Below are positions 61,300-64,000 of a DNA stretch of 64,000 bases, piece after piece (the stretch's first letter is position 1; every line of letters begins with the position of its first letter). Source of the DNA: Paenibacillus cellulositrophicus (GTDB taxonomy: Bacteria; Bacillota; Bacilli; Paenibacillales; Paenibacillaceae); contig NZ_CP045295.1 of NCBI RefSeq assembly GCF_009363095.1, forward strand, positions 3,033,501-3,097,500, read 5' to 3'. The translations under genes were made by a program, and so were the position numbers. Under the pieces are notes generated by a model. The model saw only the letters and a program-made list of their open reading frames with translations, was not told where the DNA came from and searched no databases.

Positions 61300-62577
61300 T
61301 TAGCGGACGCTCAAGTTGTCCCAGTTCTGCTGGAACTGCTCAAACATTTCCTGCTTCGTGATTTTGCCGCCGATGTATCCCTGCATGGCCGCGGCGAATT
61401 CGGGCTGCATGCCGAACGGGAACCGGAACCAGTTCCAGGTCAGCGTCTTGCCTTCGTCGGTGTATTTCTGCACTTCCATGCCCAGCTGTCCCAGGTCTTC
61501 GTCCGTACCTTTAATGGACTTGAAGGCCGGAATGAATTTGAACTCCTTCGTAATGTACTTCTTCCCGATATCAGAGGTCACCAGCCAGTTCAGAAACTCC
61601 TTGGCCTCCTCCTTGACCGGTGAATCCTTATAGATGACCCAGTTGTTCGGCACGCCGACGTACAGCTTGTCCCCCAGCTGCGGATCGTCATTGATCGGCA
61701 TCGGCAGGATGCCCAGGTTCAGCTTCGGATTAATGCCGTCAATCTGCACCTGGGTCCAGTTCCCCTGCTGCATCATGGCGGCTTCCCCGCTGGCGAACAT
61801 CGTGACTTGGGTGTTGTAGTCCGTCGTAAGCGGACCTGGATTGCCATATTTCAGCGTCAGGTCGAACAGGTTCGACCACTGCTTCACGACTTCGTTGTCC
61901 GCGAACGTTTCCGTCTTGTCATTCAGATGCTGGATAAAAGCGCCAGGGTCCTTCTGGTCGGCAAAAGCCACGTTGATGTTATGGTTGCCGAGCACGAAAT
62001 TTTCCTGATACCCGTTGGCAAACGGGGTAATTCCGGCGGCCTTCAGCTTCTTGCACGCTTCCTCAAGCTCGCTGAGCGTGGTCGGACGCTGTGTGATGCC
62101 CGCCTTCTTGAACAAATCCTTGTTATAAATGAAGCCGTACCCTTCCAGGTTCATCGGCTGCCCGTACAGCTTGCCGTCCTTGGTCATCGGCTCTTTGGCG
62201 ATGTCCTTCACATCCTTGACCCAAGGCTGATCGGACAAGTCCTCCAAATATTCCTGCCACATGTCCATTTCGGCATAACCGCCGATATTGAAAATGTCCG
62301 GCTCTTTCGAAGCTGCAAATTTGGACCGGAGCGAGGCGCCGTAGTCGCTGCCCCCGCCGACGGTCTGTATATCCAGCTTGATCCCCGGATGGGACTGCTC
62401 ATACTCCGCTTTTAGTTTATTTAATGCATCCGCAATTTCCACCTTGAACTGAAAAATATGAATGGTCTTGACCCCGCCACTGCCACTGCCACTTCCGCTG
62501 CCGCATCCGACCAGCAGGGCGAACGAGGTCAGCAGCACACCAAGGCGGGCTCCAACGGCATAGGCCTTTTTCTTCAT
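61300..62577 (-). CDS. Solute-binding lipoprotein of sugar importer B
   Basis: 425 aa. Lipobox LLVGCGSG, immediately followed by a Gly-Ser repeat (GSGSGSGSGG). The mature part parallels the importer A protein in length and nearly every motif (GGGSDYGASLRSKFAASKEPDIFNIGGY; MNLEGYGFIYNKDLFKKAGI; MMQQGNWTQVQIDGI). It is convergent with the YesN-type gene, only 12 nt apart. There is no hydrolase gene after it, unlike importer A. Confidence 0.93.
   Translation of the reverse strand: MKKKAYAVGARLGVLLTSFALLVGCGSGSGSGSGGVKTIHIFQFKVEIADALNKLKAEYEQSHPGIKLDIQTVGGGSDYGASLRSKFAASKEPDIFNIGGYAEMDMWQEYLEDLSDQPWVKDVKDIAKEPMTKDGKLYGQPMNLEGYGFIYNKDLFKKAGITQRPTTLSELEEACKKLKAAGITPFANGYQENFVLGNHNINVAFADQKDPGAFIQHLNDKTETFADNEVVKQWSNLFDLTLKYGNPGPLTTDYNTQVTMFASGEAAMMQQGNWTQVQIDGINPKLNLGILPMPINDDPQLGDKLYVGVPNNWVIYKDSPVKEEAKEFLNWLVTSDIGKKYITKEFKFIPAFKSIKGTDEDLGQLGMEVQKYTDEGKTLTWNWFRFPFGMQPEFAAAMQGYIGGKITKQEMFEQFQQNWDNLSVR
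62478..62506. repeat. Short tandem repeat coding Gly-Ser linker
   Basis: On the plus strand the sequence reads as near-perfect CACTGC-type hexamers (about four to five units), encoding GSGSGSG just after the lipid-attachment Cys. Such arrays can vary in length by slippage, which would change only the linker. Confidence 0.6.
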
Positions 62578-62635
62578 GCCGCATAACCTCCTTTATGGAA
62601 TATACTTGAGCTGCCGGGACGGACTGAGGCTGGGT

Positions 62636-63541
62636 TCACCCCTTCACCGATCCCTGGGCGATGCCTTCGATAATGTACTTCTGCATGGCCAGGAAGAAGA
62701 TGACGATCGGCGTAATGCCGAGCACCAGCGCCGGCAGGGCCAGATCCCACTGCTTCGTAAACTGGCCGAAGAACGCATAGGTCGCGATCGGGATCGTCTG
62801 CCGCGACGGGCTCTGCAGAATGAGCGACGGCATCAGATAATCGTTCCAGATCCACAGCGCGTTCAGGATGATGACGGTGACGATAATCGGCTGCATCAAG
62901 GGCAGGACGATGCGGAAGAAAATGCCGTACGTGGAGCAGCCGTCAACCCGGCCCGCCTCCTCGATCTCCCGTGGCACCGATTTGACAAATCCGTGGAACA
63001 GAAACACGGACAGCGGCGCGCCAAATCCGAGGTAGCAGATGATCAGCCCGGTTCTCGTGTCCATGAGGCCTAGCGTGCTGACGACCTTAACGAGCGGGAT
63101 CATGATCGATTGGAACGGAATGACCATCGCGGCGACAAACGCAGCGAACAGCAGCCGGTTGAACACCGTGTCCCTGCGCACCATCCGGTACGCCGCCATC
63201 GAGCTGATCAAGGACAGCAGCACGTTGCTGATAACCGCGATCAGCAGGGAATTGCCGAACACTTTCGGGAAGGCGGTAATTTTCCACGCCTGTGCATAGT
63301 TGTTCCATAGAAAGGCATGCGGCCAGCCCGCGGAGTTGGTCAGAATATCGCCGAAGGACTTCACTGAATTGACGAGCAGAAAGTAGAACGGCACCAGGAA
63401 CACCAGGGCCAGCAGAATCATCAGCAGTTCAAGGATCAGCCGTTTGGCGCGATACCCGCGGCTTGTGCTTGCGCCGGCTCTTGGGCTTGGACCTCGGTTT
63501 GTGCCTGGGTTTGTTCCTGGGTTCGTGCTTGTGTGCATCAT
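62636..63541 (-). CDS. Sugar ABC permease of importer B, MalG type, with low-complexity N-terminal extension
   Basis: 301 aa. The first 30 residues (MMHTSTNPGTNPGTNRGPSP, then RAGASTSRG) are repetitive and absent from the importer A paralogue. The rest matches closely: LVFLVPFYFLLVNSVKSFGDILTNSAGWPHAFLWNNY, EEAGRVDGCSTYGIFFRIVLPL, QKYIIEGIAQGSVKG. It overlaps the MalF-type gene by ATGA and is preceded by AAGGAGG. Confidence 0.92.
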   Translation of the reverse strand: MMHTSTNPGTNPGTNRGPSPRAGASTSRGYRAKRLILELLMILLALVFLVPFYFLLVNSVKSFGDILTNSAGWPHAFLWNNYAQAWKITAFPKVFGNSLLIAVISNVLLSLISSMAAYRMVRRDTVFNRLLFAAFVAAMVIPFQSIMIPLVKVVSTLGLMDTRTGLIICYLGFGAPLSVFLFHGFVKSVPREIEEAGRVDGCSTYGIFFRIVLPLMQPIIVTVIILNALWIWNDYLMPSLILQSPSRQTIPIATYAFFGQFTKQWDLALPALVLGITPIVIFFLAMQKYIIEGIAQGSVKG

Positions 63542-64000
63542 ACTTCCACCTCCTTGCGCTTTGTGGCGCGCACTTGAAGGATCGAAATCAAGGCAACGAC
63601 AATAAAGAAGATGATCGCCTTCGCCGAACCCATGCCGAAGCGGCTGATGTTAAACGCCTCATTGTAAATGTTCAGCGCAACGGATTCAGTCGATTTGAAC
63701 GGACCGCCCTTGGTGAGCGACAGATTCAGGTCAAAGAGCTTGAACGACCAGGAAATGGCGAGGAACAGACAGACCGTCACGGCCGGCATGACCAGCGGAA
63801 CGGTGATCTTCCGGAGAACCTGTCCCCTGGATGCACCATCGATTTGAGCGGCCTCAATGAGGCTTTTCGGCACATTGTTCAGCGAGGAAATGTAGATGAC
63901 CATCAAATAGCCGGCGTTCTGCCAGACAAAGACGATGACGACCGCCCAGAAGGCCGTCGCCTCGGTGCCGAGCCAGGGCAGCTTGAAGAAGGAGAGCCCG
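63538..64000 (-). CDS. Sugar ABC permease of importer B, MalF type, 5' end cut by the window
   Basis: The frame stays open to 64000, so the N-terminal half is outside. The visible C-terminal 153 residues contain LPWLGTEATAFWAVVIVFVWQNAGYLMVIYIS, the EAA loop EAAQIDGASRGQVLRKITVPLV and FDLNLSLTKGGPFKSTESVALNIYNEAFN, which match the importer A MalF-type protein closely. It forms the channel with the MalG-type subunit downstream. Confidence 0.93.
   Translation of the reverse strand, partial: GLSFFKLPWLGTEATAFWAVVIVFVWQNAGYLMVIYISSLNNVPKSLIEAAQIDGASRGQVLRKITVPLVMPAVTVCLFLAISWSFKLFDLNLSLTKGGPFKSTESVALNIYNEAFNISRFGMGSAKAIIFFIVVALISILQVRATKRKEVEV

Noticed and set aside
1..64000. Search for tRNA, rRNA, CRISPR arrays, insertion sequences and phage genes
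   Set aside because: No cloverleaf-like sequence, direct-repeat array, transposase or integrase motif was recognised by eye; a program such as tRNAscan-SE or ISEScan would be needed to exclude weak cases.

Overview
The window looks like part of a Paenibacillus-type chromosome (Firmicutes, Bacilli). The evidence is GC-rich Bacilli-style genes with strong AGGAGG ribosome binding sites and some TTG/GTG starts, a caa3-type ctaCDEFG cluster, a guanine-type purine riboswitch in front of xpt-pbuX, a relQ-type alarmone synthetase, a YesM/YesN-type two-component pair, and several carbohydrate ABC importers that lack their own ATPase. No rRNA, tRNA, CRISPR array, prophage or insertion sequence was recognised. 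Family assignments come from motifs read by eye; no database search was run.

Layout. (1) 1-15174 is a glycan-utilisation locus. A leftward operon runs solute-binding lipoprotein, two permeases, GH38 alpha-mannosidase, mannonate-dehydratase-like enolase-superfamily enzyme, NAD-dependent dehydrogenase/epimerase, then a very large secreted beta-helix protein cut by the left edge. A divergent GntR/LacI-type regulator and a GH43 glycosidase lie beside it. The beta-helix gene follows a structured intergenic segment with a terminator-like hairpin, a promoter candidate and a cre-like site. (2) 15348-18866 holds a lipoprotein, a SAM methyltransferase and a VanR/VanS-like pair. (3) 18995-24860 is a leftward operon with a membrane protein, a YtrA-like GntR repressor, two ABC ATPases, an ABC-2 permease, a small membrane protein and a TraB/GumN protein. 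A perfect 34-nt palindrome lies upstream. (4) 24949-31860 has an anchored hypothetical protein and the caa3 oxidase operon with ctaG and a DUF420 (CtaM-like) gene. (5) 32133-48369 is mostly housekeeping: methionine aminopeptidase, serine hydrolase, lipid kinase, xpt-pbuX, mscL, Nudix, TrmB-like regulator, zinc-ribbon protein, UvrD-like helicase, relQ, a VanY-like peptidase and a short SWIM-like protein. (6) 48469-51561 encodes a SNF2 helicase. (7) 51936-64000 is a second sugar island: GH31 alpha-glucosidase, ABC importer A, a divergent YesM/YesN pair, and a paralogous importer B that runs off the right edge.

How it fits together. Region 1 would take up mannose-containing, probably acidic, oligosaccharides released outside the cell, trim them with the alpha-mannosidase and oxidise or dehydrate the products. 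Region 7 would sense and import alpha-glucosides, with GH31 acting inside the cell. All three importers probably share an MsmX-type ATPase encoded elsewhere. The least explained items are the leader RNA at 3757-3840, the unknown glycan of region 1, the duplicated importers around one two-component system, the large palindrome at 24823-24856, and the truncated SWIM-like partner of the SNF2 helicase.
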